A DNA stretch of 64,000 nucleotides, taken from NCBI RefSeq assembly GCF_000015265.1, contig NC_008699.1:4650001-4714000 (forward strand), given 5' to 3'. The notes under the pieces are model-generated. The model ran no database searches, was not told the origin of the DNA, and saw only the letters and a list, made by a program, of their open reading frames with translations. Origin of the DNA: Nocardioides sp. JS614 (GTDB lineage: Bacteria > Actinomycetota > Actinomycetes > Propionibacteriales > Nocardioidaceae). The position numbers were made by a program, and so were the translations under genes. How positions within the stretch are numbered: position 1 is the first letter of the stretch; every line of letters starts with the position of its first letter. Shown piece by piece: positions 24,566-32,147 of this stretch.

Positions 24566-25024
24566 CTAGTGGGGCTGCCAGGCGTCCTCGTCGGCCGTGC
24601 GGGTGGTGACCGCGTCGGGGAGCCGGCCGTCGGCGAGCTGCTGGATCGAGACCTGCTCGAAGACGTCGCGCAGGGAGTGGCGGGCGGCGATCCACACGTG
24701 CTGGAGCACGTCCGCGGCCTCGTTGTAGCTGACCGCCTCGGGGCGCAGCCCGTAGACCGAGACCAGGGGGCCGTCCACCGCACGGATCACGTCCGCGACC
24801 GAGACGTCCGCCGCGGACCGGCCCATCCGCCAGCCGCCCGACTGGCCGCGCTGGGACATCACGATCCCGGCCCGGCGCAGGTCGGCGAGGATCGCCTGGA
24901 GGAAGCCGTGCGGGATCTCCTGGAGCCGGCCGAGCTCCTCCGCGCTCACGGCCCGACCATCCGCGCGCGAGGCCATCTCGATCAGCGCACGCAGGGCGTA
25001 GTCGGACTTCGCGGAGACTCGCAT
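24566..25024 (-). CDS. Rrf2-family transcriptional regulator
   Basis: The 152-residue protein opens with MRVSAKSDYALRALIEMA and the winged helix IPHGFLQAILADLRRAGIVMSQRGQSGGW, a textbook Rrf2 DNA-binding domain. There is no cysteine in the protein, so it cannot hold the Fe-S cluster of IscR, NsrR or RsrR. Cysteine-free members such as CymR sense sulfur metabolites through partners. It lies 90 bp downstream of a TauE-type permease gene in the same direction, which fits control of sulfur or organic-acid export. Effector and targets are not shown. Confidence 0.88.
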   Translation of the reverse strand: MRVSAKSDYALRALIEMASRADGRAVSAEELGRLQEIPHGFLQAILADLRRAGIVMSQRGQSGGWRMGRSAADVSVADVIRAVDGPLVSVYGLRPEAVSYNEAADVLQHVWIAARHSLRDVFEQVSIQQLADGRLPDAVTTRTADEDAWQPH

Positions 25025-25114
25025 GGGTCAAGTGTGTCAGATGTGTCGACTTGTTCAGTCGACCTTGGGGAGTACGGCGCAGCCGCCGGCACCCCGAGCG
25101 CGGCCCGGCTCGGA

Positions 25115-26011
25115 TCAGACCGCGACCAGCTCCTCCTCGCGGGCCGCGACCTCGCGGGCCCGCCGCTCCTGGCGGACCGCGCGGGTGATGCCGGCGATCC
25201 AGAGCACGAAGATGCTGCCCGCGAGCAGCGCCACCTGGACGTCCGAGGCGCCGACGGCCTCGGCGATGGTCTTGGAGTTCGTGAGCACGATCAGGCCACC
25301 GGCCGCGACGCCCAGGACCCGGGCGGCGAGCCGCTTGACCAGCCAGGCGGCGATCGGGGCGGCGACCACGCCACCGGCGAGCAGCGCGCCGGCGTAGGAC
25401 CACTCGATGCCCTGCGAGCCGAGGGCGAGGATGAAGCCGAGGGAGCCGCCGACCGCGACGACGAACTCGGAGGTGTCGATCGAGCCGATCACCTTGCGCG
25501 GCTCGAGCCGGCCCGACGACAGCAGGGTGGTGGTGCCGACCGGGCCCCAGCCGCCCCCGCCGATCGCGTCGAGCGCACCGCCGACCAGGCCCATCGGCGC
25601 CAGGAAGCGGGCCGAGGGCCGGGCCTTGAACGTCGGGCGCCGGCCACCGAGCACGAGGAACCGCCAGATCACGTAGCCGCCCAGGCCGAGCAGGATCGCG
25701 GCCACCCACGGCTTCGCGGTGTCGCCGTCGACACCGGCCAGGAAGGTCGCGCCGGCGAAGGCGCCGACGAAGCCGGGCAGCGCCAGGATCGAGACGGTGC
25801 GCCAGTCGACGTTGCCGAGCCTGTGGTGGGAGAAGCCGGACACCAGCGAGGTCCCGATCTCGGAGAAGTGGACCGCGGCCGAGGCCGCGGCGGGCGCGAC
25901 GCCGGTGGCGAGCAACAGCGTGGACGACGTGACGCCGTACGCCATCCCCAGCGAGCCGTCGATCAGCTGGGCGACCAGGCCCACGAAGGCCAGGACGATG
26001 AGCTTGCGCAT
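25115..26011 (-). CDS. TauE/SafE family permease
   Basis: The 298-residue membrane protein has about eight hydrophobic segments with the two internal repeats of the TauE/SafE family. The first contains LIDGSLGMAYGVTSSTLLL and HFSEIGTSLVSGFSH; the second contains GGALDAIGGGGWGPVGTTTLL and VIGSIDTSEFVVAVGG. Family members export sulfite, sulfoacetate or related anions; the substrate here is unknown. ATG 26011 has GAGGGG 8 bases upstream. The following Rrf2 gene may regulate it. Confidence 0.88.
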   Translation of the reverse strand: MRKLIVLAFVGLVAQLIDGSLGMAYGVTSSTLLLATGVAPAAASAAVHFSEIGTSLVSGFSHHRLGNVDWRTVSILALPGFVGAFAGATFLAGVDGDTAKPWVAAILLGLGGYVIWRFLVLGGRRPTFKARPSARFLAPMGLVGGALDAIGGGGWGPVGTTTLLSSGRLEPRKVIGSIDTSEFVVAVGGSLGFILALGSQGIEWSYAGALLAGGVVAAPIAAWLVKRLAARVLGVAAGGLIVLTNSKTIAEAVGASDVQVALLAGSIFVLWIAGITRAVRQERRAREVAAREEELVAV

Positions 26012-26052
26012 GAGGTGCACCCCTCGGGTCGTAGGGCGACCGCAGCGTCGCC

Positions 26053-26066
26053 GACCAGATCTAGTC
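26053..26066. promoter_or_regulatory. 14-bp palindrome upstream of the TauE gene
   Basis: GACCAGATCTAGTC is a palindrome of the form GACNAGATCTNGTC, 42 bp upstream of the TauE start. The region to 26160 is unusually A+T-rich (TTTTCTAA, GATTGAATGG) and probably carries the divergent promoters. No gene is visible between 26012 and 26264. The binding factor is unknown. Confidence 0.4.
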
Positions 26067-26159
26067 AATCCAGTGTAAGCAGTTTTCTAACCGGCTCAGT
26101 ACAGATTGAATGGTTTGGCATGTCAAGTCGGCGACAAGATCCCGCCCGCGTCGGGACCT

Positions 26160-26176
26160 TTTGACCTGGATTTGAG
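26160..26176 (+). promoter_or_regulatory. Response-regulator box, copy 1
   Basis: TTTGACCTGGATTTGAG contains two TTTGA half-sites 11 bp apart, the spacing typical of OmpR/PhoB-type tandem binding. The same box, 16 of 17 identical, is at 28853-28869. This copy precedes the DUF2231/response-regulator/kinase genes and probably mediates autoregulation. Confidence 0.7.
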
Positions 26177-26264
26177 CCGACATTGGGGATCACCTGAGCG
26201 GAGCACCGCGATCGTCGGCGGGTGCGATCGGCACCACGGTCGGTCGCGAGAGAGGAAGAACCCG

Positions 26265-26774
26265 ATGCCGTCCGACATCCTCGGCCTGCCCCTGCACCCG
26301 CTCATCGTCCACGCGACCGCCGTCCTGGTCCCGCTCGCGGCCCTGGTGGTGATCGGCGCCGTCGTCTGTCCGCGGTTCCGCGCCTGGGCCGGCCCGATGC
26401 CGATGGGCCTGAGCCTGGTGGCGCTGATCCTCACCCCGCTGTCGACGGCCAGCGGCGAGAACCTCGAGCACGACGTCGCGGAGACCGCGCTGCTCGAGAA
26501 GCACACCGAGATGGGCGAGCAGCTGCTGCCGTTCACGATCGCGCTGTTCGTGCTCGCGGTCGGCTTCTGGTGGCTCGACCGGCGGCGTACGGCGGCTCCC
26601 GGCGTCGACTCGGCCCCGGCGGAGCGCGCGGCCGCGGGCGGCCTGCGCACGCTGACCACCGTGGTCGGCGTCCTCGCCCTCGTGGCCGCGGTCGGCACCG
26701 GGGTCCAGGTCGCCCGGATCGGGCACAGCGGCGCCGAGGCGGCCTGGTCCGACGCGGGCTCCGCGAGCGGGTGA
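26265..26774 (+). CDS. DUF2231-type membrane protein
   Basis: The 169-residue protein begins LGLPLHPLIVHATAVLVPLA, the DUF2231 signature with HP and H residues that may bind metal or heme. It has four hydrophobic helices (about residues 15-35, 47-62, 85-103 and 127-147). AGGAAG precedes ATG 26265. It lies 20 bp before a response-regulator gene that has its own leaderless-type start. The family's role is not established; some members sit near redox genes, as this one does. It may be the membrane component sensed or used by the downstream system. Confidence 0.8.
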   Translation: MPSDILGLPLHPLIVHATAVLVPLAALVVIGAVVCPRFRAWAGPMPMGLSLVALILTPLSTASGENLEHDVAETALLEKHTEMGEQLLPFTIALFVLAVGFWWLDRRRTAAPGVDSAPAERAAAGGLRTLTTVVGVLALVAAVGTGVQVARIGHSGAEAAWSDAGSASG

Positions 26775-26794
26775 GCGGCGCTAGCCTGGCCGAC

Positions 26795-27484
26795 ATGATC
26801 CGCCTCCTCCTGGTCGAGGACGACCCGGAGATCCGGCGCACGCTCTCCCGCGGGCTCGGGGAGCACGGCGCGACCGTCGTGCCGGTGGCGACCGCCGTGG
26901 AGGCGATCAAGGCGGTGAGCACCGAGCGACCCGACGCGGTGATCCTCGACCTCGGGCTGCCCGACCTCGACGGCGCCGACGTGCTGGCCCTGATCCGGGC
27001 CGGCAGCGACCTCCCGGTCGTGGTCGCCACCGCGCGCGACGACGAGCGGGAGATCGTCCGGCTCCTCGACGCCGGCGCCGACGACTACCTGATCAAGCCG
27101 TTCTCCGCCGCCCAGGTGATGGCGCGGGTGCGGGCGGTGCTGCGCCGCTCCGCCCCGGCCGTCCGCGAGGACCCGCGGGTGGTCGTCGGCGGCCTGGTGG
27201 TCGACCCGGTCTCGCGCACCGCCGCGTTGGACGGCGCCGAGCTGAGCCTGAACCGCAAGGAGTTCGACCTGCTCTTCGCCCTGGCCTCCCGCCCGGGCGA
27301 GGTGGTCACCAAGCGCCAGCTGCTCGCCGAGGTGTGGCAGATGCCGTGGGGCGGCGCGGACCGGACCGTCGACGTGCACCTGTCCTGGTTGCGCCGCAAG
27401 CTCGGCGAGACCGCGGCCGAGCCGCGCTACCTGATCAGCGTGCGCGGCGTGGGGGTCAAGCTCGTCGACCCGGGCGCCGCGTGA
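26795..27484 (+). CDS. OmpR-family response regulator
   Basis: The 229-residue protein has a receiver domain (acidic pair VEDDPE, phosphorylation site Asp52 in VILDLGLPDLDG, switch Thr in VVVATARDD, Lys in LIKPF). A winged-helix output domain follows (NRKEFDLLFALASRPGEVV, RTVDVHLSWLRRKLGE). It should bind DNA as a dimer on 11-bp-spaced direct repeats, such as the TTTGA boxes upstream of this operon and of the redox operon. TAGCCT lies 7 nt before the ATG. The histidine kinase gene begins 7 bp after the stop. Confidence 0.95.
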   Translation: MIRLLLVEDDPEIRRTLSRGLGEHGATVVPVATAVEAIKAVSTERPDAVILDLGLPDLDGADVLALIRAGSDLPVVVATARDDEREIVRLLDAGADDYLIKPFSAAQVMARVRAVLRRSAPAVREDPRVVVGGLVVDPVSRTAALDGAELSLNRKEFDLLFALASRPGEVVTKRQLLAEVWQMPWGGADRTVDVHLSWLRRKLGETAAEPRYLISVRGVGVKLVDPGAA

Positions 27485-27491
27485 GGGCCCG

Positions 27492-28841
27492 ATGAGCCTG
27501 CGGGCCCGGATCCTCACGCTGGCCGTCGGTGCCACCGCCACCGTGCTGGTCCTCTTCGCGATCCCGCTGGTGCTCCTGCTGCAGCGCACGGCGACGGAGG
27601 AGAGCCGGGAGGGCGCCTCCGACGTCGCCCGCAGCGTCGCCGACTACGTGAGCACCGGCCCGGCCGACGCCGCCCTGCTCGGCGCCTACGTCGACCGGCT
27701 CAACGCCCGCGAGGAGTCGACGCCGGTCACCGTCCTGCTCCCCGACGGCACCGCCCTCGGCGCCGACCTGCCGGCGGCCGCCGGCGAGCACGAGGAGCGC
27801 CGGCCAGGCCCCACGGTCAACGGCAGCGACGACGGGGACAGCGACGACGACGGCGACAACCGGCTGATGCCGGTCTCGGACGCCGAGGTCCACGAGGTCG
27901 GCGGCGGCCAGCTGGTCAGCGTCCACGCCGGGACCAGCGACGGCGACGCCGTCGTGCTGGCCTACGCCTCCGGGGCCGACGTACGCGCCAAGCTGCTGGA
28001 CCGGCTGCTCCTGCTCGGGGCCGCCGCCGCCGGGCTGCTGGTGCTCGCCGCGGTGGCGGCCGAGGTGGTGGCCCGGCGCCTGGTGCGCCAGCTCGCCAGC
28101 ACCGCCACGGCCGCCGACCGGCTCGGCGAGGGCGACCTCACCGCCCGCGCGCCCGACGACGGGCCCTCGGAGGTACGCCGGGTGGCGCACGCGCTCAACC
28201 GCCTGGCCGGTCGCATCGACGACCTGCTCGCCGCCGAGCGCGAGACCGTCGCAGACCTGTCCCACCGCCTGCGCACCCCGCTGACCGCCGTCCGGCTCGA
28301 CGTCGAGGCGCTGCCGCCCTCGGAGCGCACCGAGGAGCTCGAGGCCCATCTCGACCAGCTCGAGCGGACCCTCACCGCCGTGATCCACGCGGCCCGCCGG
28401 CCCGAGCGCGAGGGCGCCCTCCCCCGTGCCGACGCCGCCGCCGTCGTCGACGACCGGGTGGACTTCTGGCGCCCGCTCGCGGAGGACCAGGGCCGCACCG
28501 TCGCGACCCGGATCATGCCCGGGCCGGTGCTGGTCCGCTGCGCCGAGGACGACCTGCGGGCCGCGCTCGACGCCCTCCTCGAGAACTGCATGGCGCACAC
28601 CCCGGACGGCACCCCGATCGAGGTGGAGCTCGCCGCGGCGGGCGGCCTGGTCCGCCTCGACGTCCGCGACCGCGGGCCCGGGCTGCCCGAGGACGCCGTA
28701 CGCCGGGGCCGCAGCGACCGCGGCTCCACCGGGCTCGGCCTGGACATCGCCCGCTCCTGCGCCGAGGCCAGCGGCGGGCGGCTCGAGCTGGACCGCCGAG
28801 ACGGCTGGACGGTCGTCCGGCTGCTGCTCGGCCGCCCCTGA
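27492..28841 (+). CDS. Membrane sensor histidine kinase
   Basis: The 449-residue protein has a first membrane helix at about 8-30 and an extracytoplasmic loop of about 130 residues with an acidic run (DDGDSDDDGDN) that could bind metal or cations. A second helix (about 170-195) leads into a HAMP domain. The H box is DLSHRLRTPLTA with His258. The ATP domain has N box LLENCMAHTP, G1 DRGPGLP and G2 GSTGLGLDIA. It phosphorylates the adjacent response regulator. What it senses is unknown, but the target operon suggests redox or metal status. Confidence 0.93.
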   Translation: MSLRARILTLAVGATATVLVLFAIPLVLLLQRTATEESREGASDVARSVADYVSTGPADAALLGAYVDRLNAREESTPVTVLLPDGTALGADLPAAAGEHEERRPGPTVNGSDDGDSDDDGDNRLMPVSDAEVHEVGGGQLVSVHAGTSDGDAVVLAYASGADVRAKLLDRLLLLGAAAAGLLVLAAVAAEVVARRLVRQLASTATAADRLGEGDLTARAPDDGPSEVRRVAHALNRLAGRIDDLLAAERETVADLSHRLRTPLTAVRLDVEALPPSERTEELEAHLDQLERTLTAVIHAARRPEREGALPRADAAAVVDDRVDFWRPLAEDQGRTVATRIMPGPVLVRCAEDDLRAALDALLENCMAHTPDGTPIEVELAAAGGLVRLDVRDRGPGLPEDAVRRGRSDRGSTGLGLDIARSCAEASGGRLELDRRDGWTVVRLLLGRP

Positions 28842-28852
28842 GCAGACGAGGA

Positions 28853-28869
28853 TTTGACCTCGATTTGAG
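28853..28869 (+). promoter_or_regulatory. Response-regulator box, copy 2
   Basis: TTTGACCTCGATTTGAG differs by one base from the box at 26160-26176. It lies 46 bp upstream of the first gene of the ApbE/ferric-reductase operon and 12 bp after the kinase stop, so the redox operon probably has its own promoter controlled by the two-component system. Confidence 0.7.
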
Positions 28870-28914
28870 GGCCCGTTCCGGCAGGGCTGAGCAAGGTCGA
28901 GCCACGGTGGGGCC

Positions 28915-29184
28915 ATGACCGAGAACCCCCGCCGCCGAGTCCTCCGCCGCGCCCGCCACGCCACCGCCGGGATCGTGATCACCGCCGTTGCCGGCACCGC
29001 CGGCCTCGCCACGGTCGCCGCCAACGCCACCGACGCGACCGGGTCGACCGGCGGAACCACCACGACCACCGACACCGGCTCCCGCCAGGACACCGGCACC
29101 CGCCAGGACACCGGCTCCCGCCAGGGCACCGGCCTCACGCAGGCGCCGGCGGGCCAGCCCCAGGCGGGGTCGAACGCGTCATGA
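28915..29184 (+). CDS. Small exported Thr-rich protein
   Basis: The 89-residue protein has a basic start (RRRVLRRARHA), one hydrophobic helix (TAGIVITAVAGTAGLATVAA), and a short extracytoplasmic tail rich in Thr, Gly and Gln. The tail holds three near-repeats of DTGSRQ. It contains DATGST, a weak resemblance to the (S/T)GA(T/S) acceptor sites of ApbE. The stop overlaps the ApbE start (ATGA). In other actinobacteria this slot often holds an FMN-binding-domain protein, so this may be a reduced acceptor; that is speculation. The start is ATG 28915. Confidence 0.6.
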   Translation: MTENPRRRVLRRARHATAGIVITAVAGTAGLATVAANATDATGSTGGTTTTTDTGSRQDTGTRQDTGSRQGTGLTQAPAGQPQAGSNAS

Positions 29185-30110
29185 CCGGCCACACCTGGCG
29201 GGACTGGTCCTGCACGGTCCGCGTCGTGGTCGGCGGGGACGACCCGGTGCCGGACCGGGTGAGCGACGACGCCGCCCGGATCGTCCGCGAGCTGATGGGC
29301 GAGGTCGAGGCGGCGGTCAGCCGGTTCCGCAGCGACTCCGAGCTGGAGCGGGTCAACGCCGCCGCACCCCGGCTGCTGCCCGTCGGGCCGCTCACCCAGA
29401 CCCTCGTCGAGGCCGCGCTCGACGCCGCCCGGCGTACCGACGGTGCCGTCGACCCGACGATCGGCGGCCAGCTGGTGGCGCTCGGCTACGACGCCGATCT
29501 CGACGTGGTCCGCGAGCGCCCGGGTCCGACCGGGCCGACCGCCCGGGCGCCCCGGGCTGGCGCGGACTGGACCCGGGTGGTCGTCGACCACGACCTCGGC
29601 CGGGTCGGCGTCGCCCGGGGGCTGCGCCTCGACCTGGGGGCGACGGCGAAGGCGTGGACGGCCGACGAGGCCGCCCGCCGGGTCTCCGCCCGGCTCCGCC
29701 GCCCCGCGCTCGTGGAGATCGGCGGGGACGTCGCTGTCGCCGGCTCGGCCGGGTCGCCGTGGCGGGTCCGGGTGGCGGAGGCGCCGGACCGCCCCGGCGA
29801 GGTCGTCGGCCTCACCCACGGCGGCCTGGCGACGTCCTCGAGCACGGTGCGCCGCTGGCGCACCGGTGCCGGTCCCGCCCACCACGTCGTCGACCCCGCG
29901 ACCGGGCGCCCCACCGACGGGCCGTTCCGGACCGCCACGGTCTGGGCGCCGTCCGCCGTCGAGGCCAACACGTTCAGCACCGCCGCGCTGGTCTGGGGCG
30001 AGGCCGCGGCCGCCCGGCTCGCGCTCGCCGGCGTCGACGCCCGCCTGGTCGACCGGGCCGGCGCGGTCCGGCTGGTCGGCTCCTGGCCGACGGAGGGGAG
30101 GGCGGCATGA
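29181..30110 (+). CDS. apbE: FAD:protein FMN transferase (ApbE family)
   Basis: The 309-residue protein matches ApbE: MGEVEAAVSRFRSDSELERVN at the start, DGAVDPTIGGQLVALGY, LDLGATAKAWTADEAARRV, LVEIGGDVAVAG, THGGLATSSSTVRRW, and HHVVDPATGRPT with the catalytic and metal-binding residues. Such enzymes move FMN from FAD onto a Thr of exported or membrane electron carriers. No signal peptide is evident, so it may act in the cytosol or use another route. It overlaps its neighbours by ATGA on both sides. The flavinylated target is not obvious; the small exported protein is the nearest candidate. Confidence 0.92.
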   Translation: MTGHTWRDWSCTVRVVVGGDDPVPDRVSDDAARIVRELMGEVEAAVSRFRSDSELERVNAAAPRLLPVGPLTQTLVEAALDAARRTDGAVDPTIGGQLVALGYDADLDVVRERPGPTGPTARAPRAGADWTRVVVDHDLGRVGVARGLRLDLGATAKAWTADEAARRVSARLRRPALVEIGGDVAVAGSAGSPWRVRVAEAPDRPGEVVGLTHGGLATSSSTVRRWRTGAGPAHHVVDPATGRPTDGPFRTATVWAPSAVEANTFSTAALVWGEAAAARLALAGVDARLVDRAGAVRLVGSWPTEGRAA

Positions 30111-30724
30111 CGCTCTGGTTCCTCGCGCGTGCGGCCGGCTTCACCGCGCTCGCCGGCGCGACGGTCGCGATCTGCCTGGGCGCCTGGGCCTCCGGGACCA
30201 CCGGCGGTCGGCGGGTCGAGGGCCGCGAGTCCCGGCTGCTGCTCCAGCTCGCGCACCGCTCCGCGGCCGTGGTGACCCTCGCCCTGCTCGGCCTGCACGC
30301 CGTGCTGCTGGTCCTCGACCGGCACGTGGCGATCTCGGTGCCCGGCGCCCTGGTCCCGTTCACGGCCGGCTACCGCGGCACCGCCGTCGGACTGGGCACC
30401 CTGGCGGCGTACTGCCTCGCCGTGGTCGCGCTGGTCGGCGCGCTGCGCGGCCGGATCACGGGCTCGCCGCGGGCGGTCCGCTGGTGGCGGCCGGTGCACG
30501 CGCTCGCCTACGCCGTCTGGCCGCTCAGCATCGCCCACGGCCTGTGGTCGGGCACCGACACCCGGACCTGGTGGGCGCTGACGCTGTACGCCGGGTCCGC
30601 GGTCGCGGTCCTGGTCGCGCTGTGGAGCCGGCTGCTCGCCGAGGAGGAGCACGCGGCGACGCCGCTGGCGGCGACCCGGCAGGAGCTCGCGGCCACCCTG
30701 GCCCCGACGGGCGGTGCCCGGTGA
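30107..30724 (+). CDS. Ferric-reductase-like heme membrane protein
   Basis: The 205-residue protein has about six membrane helices. Two helices carry spaced His pairs for b-type heme: H-x13-H in AHRSAAVVTLALLGLH, and H-x12-H in HALAYAVWPLSIAH. This is the core of the ferric reductase/NADPH oxidase membrane domain, without the FAD and NADPH domains of full-length members. It would carry electrons across the membrane between a cytosolic donor and an exported acceptor. It overlaps apbE upstream by ATGA and the NuoF-like gene downstream by GTGA, which favours one complex. Confidence 0.87.
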   Translation: MTLWFLARAAGFTALAGATVAICLGAWASGTTGGRRVEGRESRLLLQLAHRSAAVVTLALLGLHAVLLVLDRHVAISVPGALVPFTAGYRGTAVGLGTLAAYCLAVVALVGALRGRITGSPRAVRWWRPVHALAYAVWPLSIAHGLWSGTDTRTWWALTLYAGSAVAVLVALWSRLLAEEEHAATPLAATRQELAATLAPTGGAR

Positions 30725-31959
30725 GCGCCACCGCCCTCGGCACCGCCCGGCTGCTCGGGGGCGTCACCCGGGGCGTCCGCGCCGACCTGGTCACGCACCG
30801 GCACCGGCACGGACCCCAGCGGCACCGCTCGGTCGAGGAGCTGGCCGCCGCGGCCGCCGAGGTCCGGCTGCTGGGCCGCGGCGGCGCGGCCTTCCCGGTC
30901 GCCACCAAGCTGCTGGCCGTCCCCACCGGGTCCCGGACCCAGGTCCTGGTCAACGGCTCGGAGAGCGAGCCGGCCAGCCGCAAGGACCGGACCCTGATGA
31001 CGCTGACCCCGCACCTGGTCCTCGACGGGGCCCTGGCCGTCGCCCGGGCGCTGCGCACCCGGCACGTCACGATCGCCGTGCACGACGCGGCTGCGCTCGC
31101 CTCGCTGCGCACCGCCCTCGACGAGCGCGCCCGGGACGAGCCGATCCACGAGCGGGTCGACCTGCGCCGGACGGCCGGCCGGTTCGTGTCCGGCGAGGTC
31201 CGCGCGCTGCTGCGGGGACTGGACGGCGGCCCGGCCGTCCCGCCGAGCCGCCGTACCCTCCCGTCGGACTCGGGGCTGCGCGGCGCCCCGACCTTCGCCA
31301 GCAACGTCGAGACGTTCGCGCAGGTCGCGCTGCTGGTCTCGCTGGGCGCGACGGAGTTCGGGGCCGTCGGCAACCCGGAGGAGCCGGGCACCACCCTGCT
31401 CACGCTGCTCGGCGACACCCGGACCCAGGGGGTGGTGGAGGTCCCGACCGACCTGCCGCTGGACGCGCTGCTCCCGGGCGCGGGCGGCCCGGTGCTGGTC
31501 GGCGGCTACCACGGTCGTTGGGTGCGCGACGTCGACGGCCTGGCGGCCGCCCGCCCCGGGCTGCGCGCCGCCGGCCTCCCGCTCAACGCGGGCGTGGTCG
31601 CCCGGCTCCCGCGGGAGGTCTGCGCCCTTGCCGAGGTCACCGCGGTCACCCGATGGCTGGCCGCCCAGTCGGCCGGGCAGTGCGGCCCGTGCCTGTACGG
31701 CACCGCGGCCCTCGCCCACGACGTCGGGGAGCTGCTGCACGGGCGAGCCGCGCCAGCGGTCGAGGCGCGGCTGCGCGGCCTGGTCGGCCGCGGCGCGTGC
31801 GCCCACCCCGACGGCACCACGGCGTTCGTCTCGACCGCCCTCGCGACGCTCGGCGACGAGCTCGAGCTGCACCGCCAGCACGGCGGCTGCGGCCGGCCCT
31901 ACGCCGGCGTGCTCCCCCTGGGCCCGCTCGGGCGCCCGGACCCGGGCGGTGCCCGATGA
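30721..31959 (+). CDS. NuoF-like NADH dehydrogenase flavoprotein
   Basis: The 412-residue protein resembles the 51-kDa NADH/FMN subunit of complex I. It has LLGRGGAAFPVATKL, NGSESEPASRKDR, LRGAPTFASNVETFAQVA, an SLBB-like middle, and a C-terminal Fe-S region AGQCGPCLYG...RGACAHPDG. NuoF proper has three cysteines in its first motif (SCGxCxPC); here the first is Ala, leaving CxxC plus a later Cys and a further GGCG. It probably oxidises NAD(P)H and passes electrons to the adjacent ferredoxin or heme protein. The start GTG overlaps the preceding stop. Confidence 0.82.
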   Translation: MSATALGTARLLGGVTRGVRADLVTHRHRHGPQRHRSVEELAAAAAEVRLLGRGGAAFPVATKLLAVPTGSRTQVLVNGSESEPASRKDRTLMTLTPHLVLDGALAVARALRTRHVTIAVHDAAALASLRTALDERARDEPIHERVDLRRTAGRFVSGEVRALLRGLDGGPAVPPSRRTLPSDSGLRGAPTFASNVETFAQVALLVSLGATEFGAVGNPEEPGTTLLTLLGDTRTQGVVEVPTDLPLDALLPGAGGPVLVGGYHGRWVRDVDGLAAARPGLRAAGLPLNAGVVARLPREVCALAEVTAVTRWLAAQSAGQCGPCLYGTAALAHDVGELLHGRAAPAVEARLRGLVGRGACAHPDGTTAFVSTALATLGDELELHRQHGGCGRPYAGVLPLGPLGRPDPGGAR

Positions 31960-32147
31960 GGATCGAGGTCGACTGGACCCGCTGCGACGGGCACGGCCTG
32001 TGCGGCCTGCTGCTGCCCGAGAACCTCGAGAACGACGGCGACGGGTTCCCGATCCTGCGCCGCCCCGAGGTCGCCGACGCCGACCTGCGCCATGCCCGCC
32101 GGGCGGTGTCCGCCTGCCCCGCCCTGGCGCTGCGCCTGGAGCGTTGA
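31956..32147 (+). CDS. CxxHxxC-type ferredoxin
   Basis: The 63-residue protein has Cys10-x5-Cys16 (CDGHGLC) and Cys54-Pro, with His13 at the place of the second Cys of 4Fe-4S ferredoxins. This CxxHxxC-(x)37-CP pattern is that of actinobacterial 3Fe-4S-type ferredoxins, best known as P450 partners. No P450 is near, and the overlap (ATGA) with the NuoF-like gene suggests it carries electrons inside this redox system. The last 19 codons are duplicated about 190 bp downstream. Confidence 0.88.
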   Translation: MRIEVDWTRCDGHGLCGLLLPENLENDGDGFPILRRPEVADADLRHARRAVSACPALALRLER

